Assembly (NCBI RefSeq): GCF_003667345.1
Contig: NZ_RCWF01000003.1
Coordinates: forward strand, 62,001-126,000
DNA: 64,000 bases
DNA from: Poseidonibacter antarcticus
GTDB lineage: Bacteria; Campylobacterota; Campylobacteria; Campylobacterales; Arcobacteraceae
Direction of reading: 5' to 3'
This document shows positions 35,595-44,553 of the stretch, piece after piece (position 1 is the first letter of the stretch; each line of letters starts with the position of its first letter). The position numbers and the translations under genes are program-made. The notes beneath the pieces were generated by a model that saw only the letters and a program-made list of their open reading frames with translations, did no database searches and was not told where the DNA came from.

Positions 35595-35999
35595 ATGATT
35601 GAACAATTATATAATTTAAAAAAAACACAAACAGATCAAAAACTTGTACAAAAAGGTCTTTTATTATCTAAAATTGAAAGATTAGAAGCAGAGATTTTAA
35701 TTACAAAAACACAAATTGATACTACAAGTGTTCAGAGGTATGGTGCAATTTCAGATTTTGCGATTCTTGAAATGCATAAAAATACAATGAGACTTCATAT
35801 TCAACAAAGTGAATCAAAGAGAAATATTTTAAATGAAGAATTAGAATCCCTTATTAAAGATATAATACAGTTACAAAAAGAGACTGAACAGTTTGGATAT
35901 ATTTTAGAAGAACAAAAACAAGAAGCAATTAGAAAAATGTTACTTGCAGAAGAGGAAGAAGCTAATGAATATATTCAAAGTAAATATATTTCTGGATAA
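35595..35999 (+). CDS. FliJ-like flagellar coiled-coil protein
   Basis: A 134-residue protein that is helical and coiled coil throughout, Gln/Glu/Lys-rich with heptad spacing and no signal or membrane segment. Size, coiled-coil nature and position beside fliQ suit FliJ, the central stalk that links the export ATPase FliI to FlhA. Sequence identity to FliJ is not recognisable by eye, so this is inference from context. Confidence 0.55.
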   Translation: MIEQLYNLKKTQTDQKLVQKGLLLSKIERLEAEILITKTQIDTTSVQRYGAISDFAILEMHKNTMRLHIQQSESKRNILNEELESLIKDIIQLQKETEQFGYILEEQKQEAIRKMLLAEEEEANEYIQSKYISG

Positions 36000-36010
36000 A
36001 GGTTTACAAT

Positions 36011-36499
36011 TTGATTAGACAAATACTTGTGTTTATGGTACTTCCTATTTATTTATTTTCTGCTAATGAAACTAGTAGTGCATTAGTAAAAGAAAGAATA
36101 GAGATAAAAGAATTAAAGAAAAATCTGAATTCTTTTTATAATCAAAAAGAAAAAGAGTATCAGAATAGAAAAAAAGAATTACAACTTATTATTAATCAAA
36201 TAAAAAAAGAAAAAAAAGAAATACAATCTTTACATGATAAAAATTTATCTATTTTACAAGATATGAAAGAAACAGTTAATAGTAAAACAGCCAAAATATA
36301 TAATTCTATGAAGCCAAAAATCGCAGCTTCAATTTTTAATAAAATGATTAATGATGGAAAAATTGAAGATGTTTTTGATATAATTTTAAAATTAAAAGAA
36401 AAAAATGTAACATTATTAATGAAATATTTAAGTGTACCAAATGCTGCAAAGTTAACATTAATGCTTCAAAATTTTAAAGTAGAGAATAAAAAAGGATAA
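36011..36499 (+). CDS. MotE-like periplasmic coiled-coil protein
   Basis: A 162-residue protein with a signal peptide (MIRQILVFMVLPIYLFSA), a long charged coiled coil (about 30-95) and a C-terminal globular segment (TAKIYNSMKPKIAASIFNKM and ALLMKYLSVPNAAKL-like helices) that resembles the MgtE-N-like domain of MotE proteins. MotE acts as a periplasmic partner of stator or motor components. TTG start. It lies between fliJ-like and fliL genes, fitting a stator role. Confidence 0.7.
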   Translation: MIRQILVFMVLPIYLFSANETSSALVKERIEIKELKKNLNSFYNQKEKEYQNRKKELQLIINQIKKEKKEIQSLHDKNLSILQDMKETVNSKTAKIYNSMKPKIAASIFNKMINDGKIEDVFDIILKLKEKNVTLLMKYLSVPNAAKLTLMLQNFKVENKKG

Positions 36500-36501
36500 T
36501 A

Positions 36502-37038
36502 ATGGCTGAAGAAGAAAATAACAATGGGAAAAAGAACTCAGGTGGTAACGGTATGATTATAGTATTAATTGCATTAGTAGTAATCTTATTATTAGCTGTT
36601 GCAGGTGGAGCTTATTTCTTATATTCTCAAGGTTTGTTCTCTCCTAAAAATGGTCAAACTCAAGAACAAATGATTAAAAAAGAGCAAGCTGGTAACTCAA
36701 AAGAGATGTTTAAAGCAAATATTGATGATTTAGTATTAAATATTACTAATTCTAGAGGTAAAGAGAAACTAATGAAGTTGTCTTTTGCTGTAAAAAGTGT
36801 TGAACCTACAATAGCTTCAATAGTTGAAGAAAATAGAGCTGAGATTATAGATGTAGTTATTGCGCAAATAAGTGCTAGGAGTTCAGAAGAACTATTAACA
36901 GTTGGTGGTAAAGCTTTATTAAAAGAGGAACTTTTAGAAGATATAAATGCAGTTATTAATGAAATGACAGCAAATAATGAAGATGTAAAAGCAAATAATA
37001 TTAAAAAAATATTATTTACAACTTTTGTGATAAAATAG
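36502..37038 (+). CDS. fliL: Flagellar basal body protein FliL
   Basis: A 178-residue single-pass inner-membrane protein: cytoplasmic Asn/Gly-rich N-terminus, one helix (MIIVLIALVVILLLAVAGG, about 18-40) and a periplasmic domain with the FliL pattern (DDLVLNITNSRGKEKLMKLSFAV within residues 70-95, VIAQISARSSEEL, LKEELLEDINAVI). FliL surrounds the stator near the basal body. Confidence 0.92.
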   Translation: MAEEENNNGKKNSGGNGMIIVLIALVVILLLAVAGGAYFLYSQGLFSPKNGQTQEQMIKKEQAGNSKEMFKANIDDLVLNITNSRGKEKLMKLSFAVKSVEPTIASIVEENRAEIIDVVIAQISARSSEELLTVGGKALLKEELLEDINAVINEMTANNEDVKANNIKKILFTTFVIK

Positions 37039-37042
37039 AAAT

Positions 37043-37471
37043 ATGATAGTAGCCGTAAAAAGAAATAAAAAACAAAAATTCATTAAAATTATTTCCTTAG
37101 CTATATTGGTAGCTATGTTTGCTGCTTACTATGTGTATATGAGTAAAGAATTTGAACAAAAACAAAAAATAGAGCTTGAAACAAAAAAAGCAGAAAAAAT
37201 AGAAATTGAAAAACAAAAAGAGTATAAAAGAAATTTAGAAATGGCAATACTTACTGAAATTGAAAAGGCAGTAGATTTAATAGGTCAAAAATATATACAG
37301 CATGTAAAGATTATTGAAAATAAAGTAGTAATTATATGTGAACCCAAAACTAATTTAGATGCTTTAAAAGTTAGGTATGGGTCTATGGCATTAATAAAAA
37401 ATACTCTAAATGAAATAATTATTGCCATTGATGTTAAATATATAGTTGAAAGTAGATTAAATGCGAAATAG
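37043..37471 (+). CDS. Unrecognised membrane protein between fliL and flgH
   Basis: A 142-residue protein with a basic N-terminus, one membrane helix (IKIISLAILVAMFAAYYVYM, about 15-34), a charged coiled-coil stretch (about 37-65) and a C-terminal alpha/beta-like domain (YIQHVKIIENKVVIICEPKTN, about 85-140) predicted periplasmic. The layout recalls single-pass scaffold proteins such as PilN/PilO or stator-associated factors. I do not recognise the family. It is 4 bases after fliL and overlaps flgH by 11. Confidence 0.75.
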   Translation: MIVAVKRNKKQKFIKIISLAILVAMFAAYYVYMSKEFEQKQKIELETKKAEKIEIEKQKEYKRNLEMAILTEIEKAVDLIGQKYIQHVKIIENKVVIICEPKTNLDALKVRYGSMALIKNTLNEIIIAIDVKYIVESRLNAK

Positions 37472-38168
37472 TATACTTATAATTGTTATCACAGTTTTTT
37501 TTACAGCTTGTGGTGTAACATCTAAGCAAGAAATAAGTTTTATTAAACCAAAAATTCAAATTCCTAAAGAATATCCTGCTCCTCGTAACAATAAAGGATC
37601 TTTATATTCAATGCAAGGTGCTTCTTTATTTGCTGATAAAAAAGATCTTCAAATTGGTGATATTATTAAAATTAACATTGTCGAATCATTATCTTCTGAT
37701 TCAAATAACAAGAGAGAATTAACAAGTACTAGAGATAATAATTTAGGTGGTGGTTTATTAGCTGGAACTGGTACAAATACTTTAAATGGAACAGTTAATA
37801 GCTTAGCTAATAAAGTAAATGGGACATTAGGTGTTGGTTTTAGTACAAATAGTTCTACTTCAGATAAAGGTGAAGTAAAGACAGAACTTGATGAAACTTT
37901 TGAAACAACAATTTCTGCGATAATTGAAGAAACATATCAAAATGGTAATTATTTTATAAAAGGTTCAAAAGAGTTATTGATAGATGGGCAGAAACAAAAA
38001 ATCATTGTAAGTGGTGTAATTAGACCCTACGATATTACTTCTGATAATTCAATTGAGTCTTCTCAAATGGCAAATTTAAAAGTTTTGTATGATAAAGAAG
38101 GCGAAGAAGCAGATATATTAGAAACACCATGGGGAACTAAATTAATTAGATCAATTTGGCCATTTTAA
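37461..38168 (+). CDS. flgH: Flagellar L-ring lipoprotein FlgH
   Basis: A 235-residue lipoprotein with a lipobox FFTAC at C17. Family motifs are GSLYSMQGASLFADKKDLQIGDII (about 46-70), the long Ser/Thr/Asn-rich middle, and YFIKGSKELLIDGQKQKIIVSGVIRP in the C-terminal half. It forms the outer-membrane L-ring with FlgI as the P-ring partner. It ends the operon begun at 34433. Confidence 0.95.
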   Translation: MRNSILIIVITVFFTACGVTSKQEISFIKPKIQIPKEYPAPRNNKGSLYSMQGASLFADKKDLQIGDIIKINIVESLSSDSNNKRELTSTRDNNLGGGLLAGTGTNTLNGTVNSLANKVNGTLGVGFSTNSSTSDKGEVKTELDETFETTISAIIEETYQNGNYFIKGSKELLIDGQKQKIIVSGVIRPYDITSDNSIESSQMANLKVLYDKEGEEADILETPWGTKLIRSIWPF

Positions 38169-38224
38169 ACTAAAATTAAGAATTGTAATGTAATAATCAG
38201 TAATCTTTACTTAAAGGAGTCTCG

Positions 38225-40090
38225 ATGCTAAGTACTTTAAATGTTTCTCAGACAGGGTTAAATGCCGCACAAGTTGCTGTAGAAAATGTATCAAATAATA
38301 TTGCTAATGAGAATACTCCTGGGTATAAAAAAAGAGTTGTTAATCTTAGTGAGATTTCACAAACAAGTAGTAGTCTAACAGGTCAAGGTGTTGATGCTAG
38401 TAGCTCGTATAGAATAACTTCACAATATATGTATGATAATATCATATCTGAAAACTCTAAAGTTAATGAGTATGAGAAATTATCTTCTACTCTTGGAAAT
38501 GTTGAATTTGTATTTAATGAAACAGATCAAAGTGGTTTCTCAATTGATTTAAATAATTATTTACAATCAGTAGAGAATCTAAGATCAAATCCTACTTCAG
38601 AAATAGCGAAAACTACTTTAAAAAATGATGGTAATAACTTAGTTAAATCATTACAAAATATTTATTCAAGTATTGAGAAACAAGAAGCTTTAGAAAAAGA
38701 AGACTTATATTCAAATGTATCAAATATAAATGATATTCTTCAAGAAATTGGATATGTAAATGAGAAATTAGGAGAATATAATAGTTCTTCTAATGCACTT
38801 TTAGATAAAAGAGATCTCTTAGAAAAAGAATTATCTCAATATGTAGATATTGATGTTTCAACTATTAATGATAGTTATGAACTAAAGATTTCAGGAGAAA
38901 CAGTAGTTAGGTCTAATATAAATGTTAATGAAGTTAGTATTGAAGAAGAACAATTACCTCAAATTGATAAGTATGTGCAAGATGATGCTTCTAATATAAA
39001 TATTGGTACTTTTGACAATGATGATATTATTTCATATAAAATTAATAATGAATTTGAAGTTAGCGTACAAAATGGTGAAGTTATGGATTTTGATGTTGAT
39101 GGTGATGGTACTCTTGAAATAGGTGTTACTGTTGATTCTTCAAATTATATAAGAGCTTTAAGTCATAAAATTAATACTACTACAGAATTAGCTAACTTAG
39201 TTGAAGCTTATAATGGTAATTATCAAGTAGATGAAGAAGGAAATGAAAACTTACTTTATCCTGATCAAGATAACTTTTTATTAGTCAAATCAAAAGTTTC
39301 AGGAACAGAAGGTAGCTTTGAAGGTAGAATTACTTTACTTGAACAAGGTGATGACTCAGATTCTTTAACTATTACGAATAAGGTTAATTACTTTGCAAAT
39401 GAAGATTATAGTGATGAAGCACAATCAAGAGTATATTTAGCTATTTATGAAAAAGAAATACCTGTTAATAGTGGAATACTAAAATCACAAATTGATAACT
39501 TAGATTCAACTTCATATAATAATAAGATTCAAAGTTATAAAGATAAATTAGATTCATTTGCACAAACTTTAAGTGATTTAACTGATAATTATTTGAAAAG
39601 TGGTGAAGAATATGTTTATGGAGATATTAGTGTTGATTCTGCTATTGATAGTGCATATTTGACAAGTGAATCTAACAATATTAATTTATTTTCAGGCTCA
39701 GATGTTATGTCTCTTAAATTTAATGAAAATTCGGTAAATGATTTAGATCAAAAAGATTTAGATTATCTTTCTACTTTACAATGGAAAAAAGATATTTCAT
39801 TTACAGGAGAAGAACAAGATCCATCAAATAGTTCTGCTTCTTCACTATCAGAATTTTTTCAAGAATTAAGAATTAGTGTTGCTTCAGATAAAGAAAACAA
39901 TGATTTTTTATTAGAAACACAAGAGAGTGTTGTTCAATCTTTAGAGAGTTCATATGACTTATTGACTAAAGTTGATTCAGATGAAGAAATGATAAATTTA
40001 ATCAAATTCCAAGCAGCTTATACTGCTAATGCAAAGATTATAACTACAATAGATGAAATGCTGCAAGTATTACTTGGATTAAAAAGTTAA
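38225..40090 (+). CDS. flgK: Flagellar hook-filament junction protein FlgK
   Basis: A 621-residue FlgK. The N-terminal coiled coil has NVSQTGLNAAQVAVENVSNN and ENTPGYKKRVV; the C-terminal segment has INLIKFQAAYTANAKIITTIDEMLQVLLGL, typical of axial proteins. The middle (about 200-560) is a variable surface domain rich in Asp, Asn and Ser. An AAAGGAG site is 7 bases upstream. The 56-base gap after flgH shows no clear promoter. Confidence 0.94.
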   Translation: MLSTLNVSQTGLNAAQVAVENVSNNIANENTPGYKKRVVNLSEISQTSSSLTGQGVDASSSYRITSQYMYDNIISENSKVNEYEKLSSTLGNVEFVFNETDQSGFSIDLNNYLQSVENLRSNPTSEIAKTTLKNDGNNLVKSLQNIYSSIEKQEALEKEDLYSNVSNINDILQEIGYVNEKLGEYNSSSNALLDKRDLLEKELSQYVDIDVSTINDSYELKISGETVVRSNINVNEVSIEEEQLPQIDKYVQDDASNINIGTFDNDDIISYKINNEFEVSVQNGEVMDFDVDGDGTLEIGVTVDSSNYIRALSHKINTTTELANLVEAYNGNYQVDEEGNENLLYPDQDNFLLVKSKVSGTEGSFEGRITLLEQGDDSDSLTITNKVNYFANEDYSDEAQSRVYLAIYEKEIPVNSGILKSQIDNLDSTSYNNKIQSYKDKLDSFAQTLSDLTDNYLKSGEEYVYGDISVDSAIDSAYLTSESNNINLFSGSDVMSLKFNENSVNDLDQKDLDYLSTLQWKKDISFTGEEQDPSNSSASSLSEFFQELRISVASDKENNDFLLETQESVVQSLESSYDLLTKVDSDEEMINLIKFQAAYTANAKIITTIDEMLQVLLGLKS

Positions 40091-40106
40091 GTAGGAGGTA
40101 AAGATT

Positions 40107-41435
40107 ATGGCTGATGGTATTTTAGGTTTAGGTTCAGGACAAGCTGCATCGTTAAATAATGAATTAATTGACAAGTTGAAAAGTGCAGAGCGTGAATCAA
40201 CTGTTGCCCCAATTGAAACAGATATAGAAGATATAGCTACAGAAAATGAAGTATTTGCTACTATTGATGAGAAAATTGATGAATTATTAGAAACTGTTAA
40301 AGTTTTTGACCTGTTTGTAACTGGAGGAGCTACTGCATTTGATCAAAAATCAGCAACTACTTCTGGAGATTCTGTGGTATTTAATGCTGATGATGTATCA
40401 GCTTTAAATACAGGGATTACAACAGTTAATGTTACTGATTTAGCTCAAAAAGATGTATATCAATCAAATACAATTGATGAAACAATTAAAGATGTTGCTA
40501 TTACTGGTCTTGGTAATTTAACTATTAATTCTACAACTTTTACAACTGAAGGTAAGACTTACGAAGAGTTAGCAGATGAAATTAATTTAACAGAAGGTAT
40601 TAATGCTTCACTTGAACAAGTAGGAAACAATTCATACAGATTAGTTCTAAAAAGTGATGAAACTGGAGTTGATAATGCTCTAAATATATCAGGTGATGCT
40701 TCAACAGCTTTAGGATTAGATCTTGAAGAAAATAATATTCTAAAAGCACAAAATATGCAAGCAACAGTAGATGGTGTAGCGTATAGTATCTCTTCTAATA
40801 ATTTAGAAGTAGATGGACTAACAATTTCTGCAACTAAAACTGGTGAATCTAGTATTAATATATCAAAAGATACTAGTACGATTGAAACAAGTATGAATGA
40901 TTTTGTTACAAAATATAATGAACTTATTGGTTTAATTGAGGATGAACTATATTCAAGTGATTCAGTTATTGAAGATAAATCTGCATTAAGGGATATTATA
41001 TCACAAGTAAAAGATAAGTTATTTGGTTCTTATGGAGATAATTCTGATAAATCTATATTTAATTATGGGTTTGAATTAGGTTCAACAGGTGTACTTTCTT
41101 TAGACTCCACAGTTTTTAATGCTGCTTTAGAAGAAGATCCAGAAGGAATGAAAAATATTTTTATTGGAACTGCTGAAAATAAAGGTATTGGTACTCAACT
41201 TAAAGAATTAATTGATAATATGGGTTATACTGAGGGAGTTATTGGTTTATATGAAAGTTCTCTTCAAACAAGAGAGGATAACTTAAATGATGAGTTAGAA
41301 TTAGCTGAAGAAGCTTTAGAAGATAAATATAGCCAGTTAGCTACACAATTTGCTTCTTATTCGGCAATTATTACTCAATATGAAACATCATTTTCAGGTT
41401 TATCATTAATGATTGAACAATCAACTTCTGCATAA
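40107..41435 (+). CDS. fliD: Flagellar filament cap protein FliD
   Basis: A 442-residue cap protein. It has the family beginning (a Gly/Leu-rich start, ESTVAPIETDIEDIATENE), a central beta-rich domain with VNVTDLAQKDVYQSNT, and the C-terminal coiled coil (YESSLQTREDNLNDELELAEE, then YSQLATQFASYSAIITQYETSF). The usual GLDT motif near the start is replaced by GLGSG. A GTAGGAGG ribosome site precedes it. Its stop lies inside a strong hairpin. Confidence 0.92.
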   Translation: MADGILGLGSGQAASLNNELIDKLKSAERESTVAPIETDIEDIATENEVFATIDEKIDELLETVKVFDLFVTGGATAFDQKSATTSGDSVVFNADDVSALNTGITTVNVTDLAQKDVYQSNTIDETIKDVAITGLGNLTINSTTFTTEGKTYEELADEINLTEGINASLEQVGNNSYRLVLKSDETGVDNALNISGDASTALGLDLEENNILKAQNMQATVDGVAYSISSNNLEVDGLTISATKTGESSINISKDTSTIETSMNDFVTKYNELIGLIEDELYSSDSVIEDKSALRDIISQVKDKLFGSYGDNSDKSIFNYGFELGSTGVLSLDSTVFNAALEEDPEGMKNIFIGTAENKGIGTQLKELIDNMGYTEGVIGLYESSLQTREDNLNDELELAEEALEDKYSQLATQFASYSAIITQYETSFSGLSLMIEQSTSA

Positions 41436-41462
41436 GAATAAAAAATTATTTTATTCTTATGC
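41430..41462 (+). terminator. Hairpin over the fliD stop codon
   Basis: GCATAAGAATAAAA / TTTTATTCTTATGC form a perfect 14-base stem with a 5-base loop that includes the fliD stop codon. No T-run follows, so it may be an attenuator or a 3'-end stabiliser rather than a strict terminator. Two overlapping TATACT boxes at 41483-41493 follow and may drive fliS. Confidence 0.6.
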
Positions 41463-41482
41463 TAAATACATTTAAGTAAATA

Positions 41483-41493
41483 TATACTATACT
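41483..41493 (+). promoter_or_regulatory. Overlapping -10 boxes before fliS
   Basis: TATACT occurs twice in overlap (41483-41488 and 41488-41493), about 39-44 bases before the chosen fliS start, after the fliD hairpin. Confidence 0.4.
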
Positions 41494-41531
41494 ACAATAT
41501 TAAAATACATTATTGAATGGAGATATATTAT

Positions 41532-41888
41532 ATGGGAATAGAAGCCTATAATCAACAAAATGCAGTATCTGATGATCCTTATGTTTTAGTTTTAAAACTT
41601 TATGAAGGAGTTATTAAATACTTGTCTTTTGTAAAAAGTTCAATAGAAGATGGGAATATTGAAGCAAAATTTATATATATAAATAAATCAATTGCTATAT
41701 TTGATGAATTAAGAAATGTTCTTGATTTTGATGGTGGAGATGTAGCTTATTATCTTGATGGTTTATATCTTTATCAAATTGAGACGCTTTTTACAGCAGG
41801 TGTTAATGATAATATTAACTCTATAAATCAAGTAATGAAAGTTACACAAGGATTAATTGACGCATGGAAAGACGAAACAGGTCTATAA
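41532..41888 (+). CDS. fliS: Flagellin chaperone FliS
   Basis: A 118-residue helical chaperone that keeps flagellin from polymerising before export. GIEAYNQQNAVSDDPYVLVLKLYEG is the FliS N-terminal pattern (YxxxxVxxxxPxxLxxxLYxG). A longer frame opens at an ATG at 41517, but the GGAG at 41519-41522 is well placed for the ATG at 41532, and homologues begin close to this Met, so the shorter start is chosen. It overlaps the next gene by 25 bases. Confidence 0.92.
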   Translation: MGIEAYNQQNAVSDDPYVLVLKLYEGVIKYLSFVKSSIEDGNIEAKFIYINKSIAIFDELRNVLDFDGGDVAYYLDGLYLYQIETLFTAGVNDNINSINQVMKVTQGLIDAWKDETGL

Positions 41889-42133
41889 AAGCTTTAGAAA
41901 GGCTAATATATATTGATTCTTTAGATGCTAATAGTAAAGCAGATGCTCTAGTTAAATGGCATGATGATTATTTAGTAGAAGGTAGAATTGAAGATTTTGA
42001 TTTAGAACTATCTGAATTAAAACAATTGGAAGAACTGCTTTTTAAAAATATTAATTTTCTTAAAAAACATAGAGAAGATACACGATTAGAAATTATTAAA
42101 ATGAAAAAAATGAAAAAGTTTTTAAAACACTAA
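41864..42133 (+). CDS. FliT-like small flagellar protein
   Basis: An 89-residue, probably all-helical, highly charged protein overlapping fliS by 25 bases. Size and position after fliD-fliS are those of FliT, the FliD export chaperone, but sequence similarity cannot be judged by eye. Its C-terminus (LEIIKMKKMKKFLKH) is strongly basic. The last 12 bases overlap the end of tilS on the other strand. Confidence 0.55.
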   Translation: MERRNRSIKALERLIYIDSLDANSKADALVKWHDDYLVEGRIEDFDLELSELKQLEELLFKNINFLKKHREDTRLEIIKMKKMKKFLKH

Positions 42134-43102
42134 ACTTTTTAAATTAATCTCTCTTTCTTTAATATAAGCTCTTATGTTTTTAGGAATTTTTGCAATTCTA
42201 CATCTTTCTTTAAATTTTTTGTCCATAATTTCAGTAGATTTTGGACAAATCCAAATATAATCTTTTTCTATTGAAATTGCTATTTTATCTGAGATAATAA
42301 TCGATTTTTGTTTTAAAATCTCTTCTCTTTGAGCAGTTGAAAGTAAGACACCTCTTTTTTTTAGTGATAAATCAATAACTCTAATATTTAGATTTGTATC
42401 ATTTAAGTTTTTAAAAATTTCTAAATTTTCTATTTCTAATAAAGCTGAACTATCAAAATTTAATGAACTTATATCTTTTTGTAAATAATCAAATGAATTT
42501 ACTATTCCATTTTTATATTCGTTTATAAATTTATCAGAAAAATTATGTCTAAAATAATTTCTTTTATATTTTTGTTCATAGTTACTTGAATCAATAAAAT
42601 ATTCAATATGATTTTTATCCAAAAAGTTTTTTAATTCTTCTTTAGAAATTTTTAGTAAGGGTTTATAAATTTTAAATGAATCTTTTTGTTCACATTCATT
42701 AAAGCCTATTAACTCTATTAATCCTGCTCCTTTACTAAGTTGCATAAGAAACCATTCTAACTTATCATTTAGTTGGTGAGCGGTAATTAATACATCATAT
42801 GAATGTCTTTTTATTATTTCATTAAAAAATGAGTATCTAATATCTCTAGCTGTTTTTTCAAAATTTGATTTTGATAAAATATTAACTTCTTTATAGAAAA
42901 TATTTTTCTTATATTTATGTGCTAAATCTTTTGCGTATTGGAGTTCTTTTTTTGATTGTTCTCTTGTATTGTAATTAACAATAATAATATCAAATTGGAT
43001 ATTTTGTTTTAAAAGTAAAAAAAATAGTGCAGAAGAATCAATACCTGCTGAAAAAGCAAGTAAGTTTTTTGATTCTTTTATTACACTAAAATCTAAGTTC
43101 AT
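42122..43102 (-). CDS. tilS: tRNA(Ile)-lysidine synthase
   Basis: A 326-residue PP-loop ATPase that modifies C34 of the AUA-reading tRNA-Ile to lysidine, an essential step. The ATP motif appears as FSAGIDSSALFF (SxGxDSS) near residue 18, followed by TAHQLNDKLEWFLMQLSKGAG, the conserved TilS active-site region. The C-terminal domain is short, as in Campylobacterota. It precedes nothing on its strand and overlaps the fliT-like gene tail to tail by 12 bases. Confidence 0.94.
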   Translation of the reverse strand: MNLDFSVIKESKNLLAFSAGIDSSALFFLLLKQNIQFDIIIVNYNTREQSKKELQYAKDLAHKYKKNIFYKEVNILSKSNFEKTARDIRYSFFNEIIKRHSYDVLITAHQLNDKLEWFLMQLSKGAGLIELIGFNECEQKDSFKIYKPLLKISKEELKNFLDKNHIEYFIDSSNYEQKYKRNYFRHNFSDKFINEYKNGIVNSFDYLQKDISSLNFDSSALLEIENLEIFKNLNDTNLNIRVIDLSLKKRGVLLSTAQREEILKQKSIIISDKIAISIEKDYIWICPKSTEIMDKKFKERCRIAKIPKNIRAYIKEREINLKSLVF

Positions 43103-43110
43103 AATTTGGA

Positions 43111-44460
43111 TTATTTAATAACAGTTGCTAATAGTTTATCACCTGAAAGTTCAGTAACTTTTACTGTATATATTTTCCCAAATGCTAGTTGTTCTGGATT
43201 GTTTTCATCATAAAGTTCATTGTCATTAATATAAATTTCACCATCAATATCAGGCGCCCATGTAGTTTTTCTAGCACTTAATAAAAACTCATGTTCATCA
43301 CTCTCTCCATCAATATAAACTTCAAAAGTTTTACCAACTTCTTTTTCTAATGATTCTTGTGTAGTTTGAGCAATTATCTCACCAATTGCATCTGCTCTTT
43401 GGTCAATAATTTCTTGAGGAACTAAATCTTTTGATTTAGCAGCTGTTGTTCCTTCTTCTGTTGAATAAGAAAATACATTTGCACGATCGAATTTGTAGTT
43501 TTCAATATATTCACATAATGCGTCGTGATCTTCTTGTGTTTCACCAGGATGTCCAGCTATAAAAGTTGTTCTTACAAATGAATTTGGTTTTGATTTCATA
43601 TAATCCATTAATTCATTTAATTTATCAACACCTTTTCCTCTTTTCATAATTTTAAGCATAGAAGGAGTTATATGTTGTAAAGGCATATCAAAATAGTTTT
43701 CAAAAGTCTTAGAATCAGCAATTGTATCAATTAAAGATAAAGTTGTAGTAGATGGGTAAAGATATAAAATTCTAGCAGTTTTAATACCTTCGATTTTACT
43801 AACTTCATTTACTAATTGTTCTAAACCATCTTTAATTCCTTGATCTCTTAAAAATGATGATGAATCTTGAGATACAAAAGAAAAATCAATATAACCTTTT
43901 GATACAAGTGATTTTACTTCTTTAACAAGTGATTCAAGCGTTCTAGAGTGCAGTTTACCTTTAAAACTAGGAATTGCACAGAATGAACAGGCTTGATTAC
44001 ATCCTTCACTTAATTTTACATAAGCGTGATATGAAGAACCTGTTATAACTCTTTCATTATCTTCAGATGCTAAAAATACTTGATTTGTAAAAGCACTTCT
44101 TTTTTCATTTACAAGTTCGTCGATTCTATCATAATCTCCAACACCTGTAAAAATATCAACTTCAGGAATTTCTTTTTGAAGTTCTTCTTGGTATCTTTGT
44201 GTTAAACAACCAGCAACAACTAATACCGATTCTTCTTTTCTTTGGGCATCTAAATCTAAAATAGTATTAATACTTTCTTCTTTAGCAGAGTCAATAAATC
44301 CACATGTATTTACTATTAAAACATCGGCAGTTGTAGCATCATCACTAATTTTATAATCTTTTAGTTTACCTAGCATAATCTCTGAGTCAACTAAATTTTT
44401 AGTACAACCTAAAGATACAAGATGCAAAGATTTAAGAGGGTTTTGTGTTGAAAATTTCAT
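43111..44460 (-). CDS. rimO: Ribosomal protein S12 methylthiotransferase RimO
   Basis: A 449-residue radical-SAM enzyme that methylthiolates Asp in ribosomal protein S12. Domains in order: N-terminal UPF0004 domain with three cysteines (SLGCTKNLVDSE, VNTCGFID, GCLTQRY), the radical SAM motif EGCNQACSFCAIP near residue 150, and a C-terminal TRAM domain. KLSEGCNQ and FKGKLHSR favour RimO over MiaB. It is 8 bases before tilS. Confidence 0.95.
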   Translation of the reverse strand: MKFSTQNPLKSLHLVSLGCTKNLVDSEIMLGKLKDYKISDDATTADVLIVNTCGFIDSAKEESINTILDLDAQRKEESVLVVAGCLTQRYQEELQKEIPEVDIFTGVGDYDRIDELVNEKRSAFTNQVFLASEDNERVITGSSYHAYVKLSEGCNQACSFCAIPSFKGKLHSRTLESLVKEVKSLVSKGYIDFSFVSQDSSSFLRDQGIKDGLEQLVNEVSKIEGIKTARILYLYPSTTTLSLIDTIADSKTFENYFDMPLQHITPSMLKIMKRGKGVDKLNELMDYMKSKPNSFVRTTFIAGHPGETQEDHDALCEYIENYKFDRANVFSYSTEEGTTAAKSKDLVPQEIIDQRADAIGEIIAQTTQESLEKEVGKTFEVYIDGESDEHEFLLSARKTTWAPDIDGEIYINDNELYDENNPEQLAFGKIYTVKVTELSGDKLLATVIK

Positions 44461-44553
44461 ATTTTATTAAAACCTTAATTTTTTTGCAATTCTATCATAA
44501 AAGATAAAATATGTAAATTAAGTGATTTATTTAAAATGCTTTAAAACTTGTGT

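Noticed and set aside
36011-36499. Magnesium transporter MgtE
   Set aside because: Only an MgtE-N-like C-terminal segment is suggested; the protein is small, exported and has no transport domain, fitting MotE instead.
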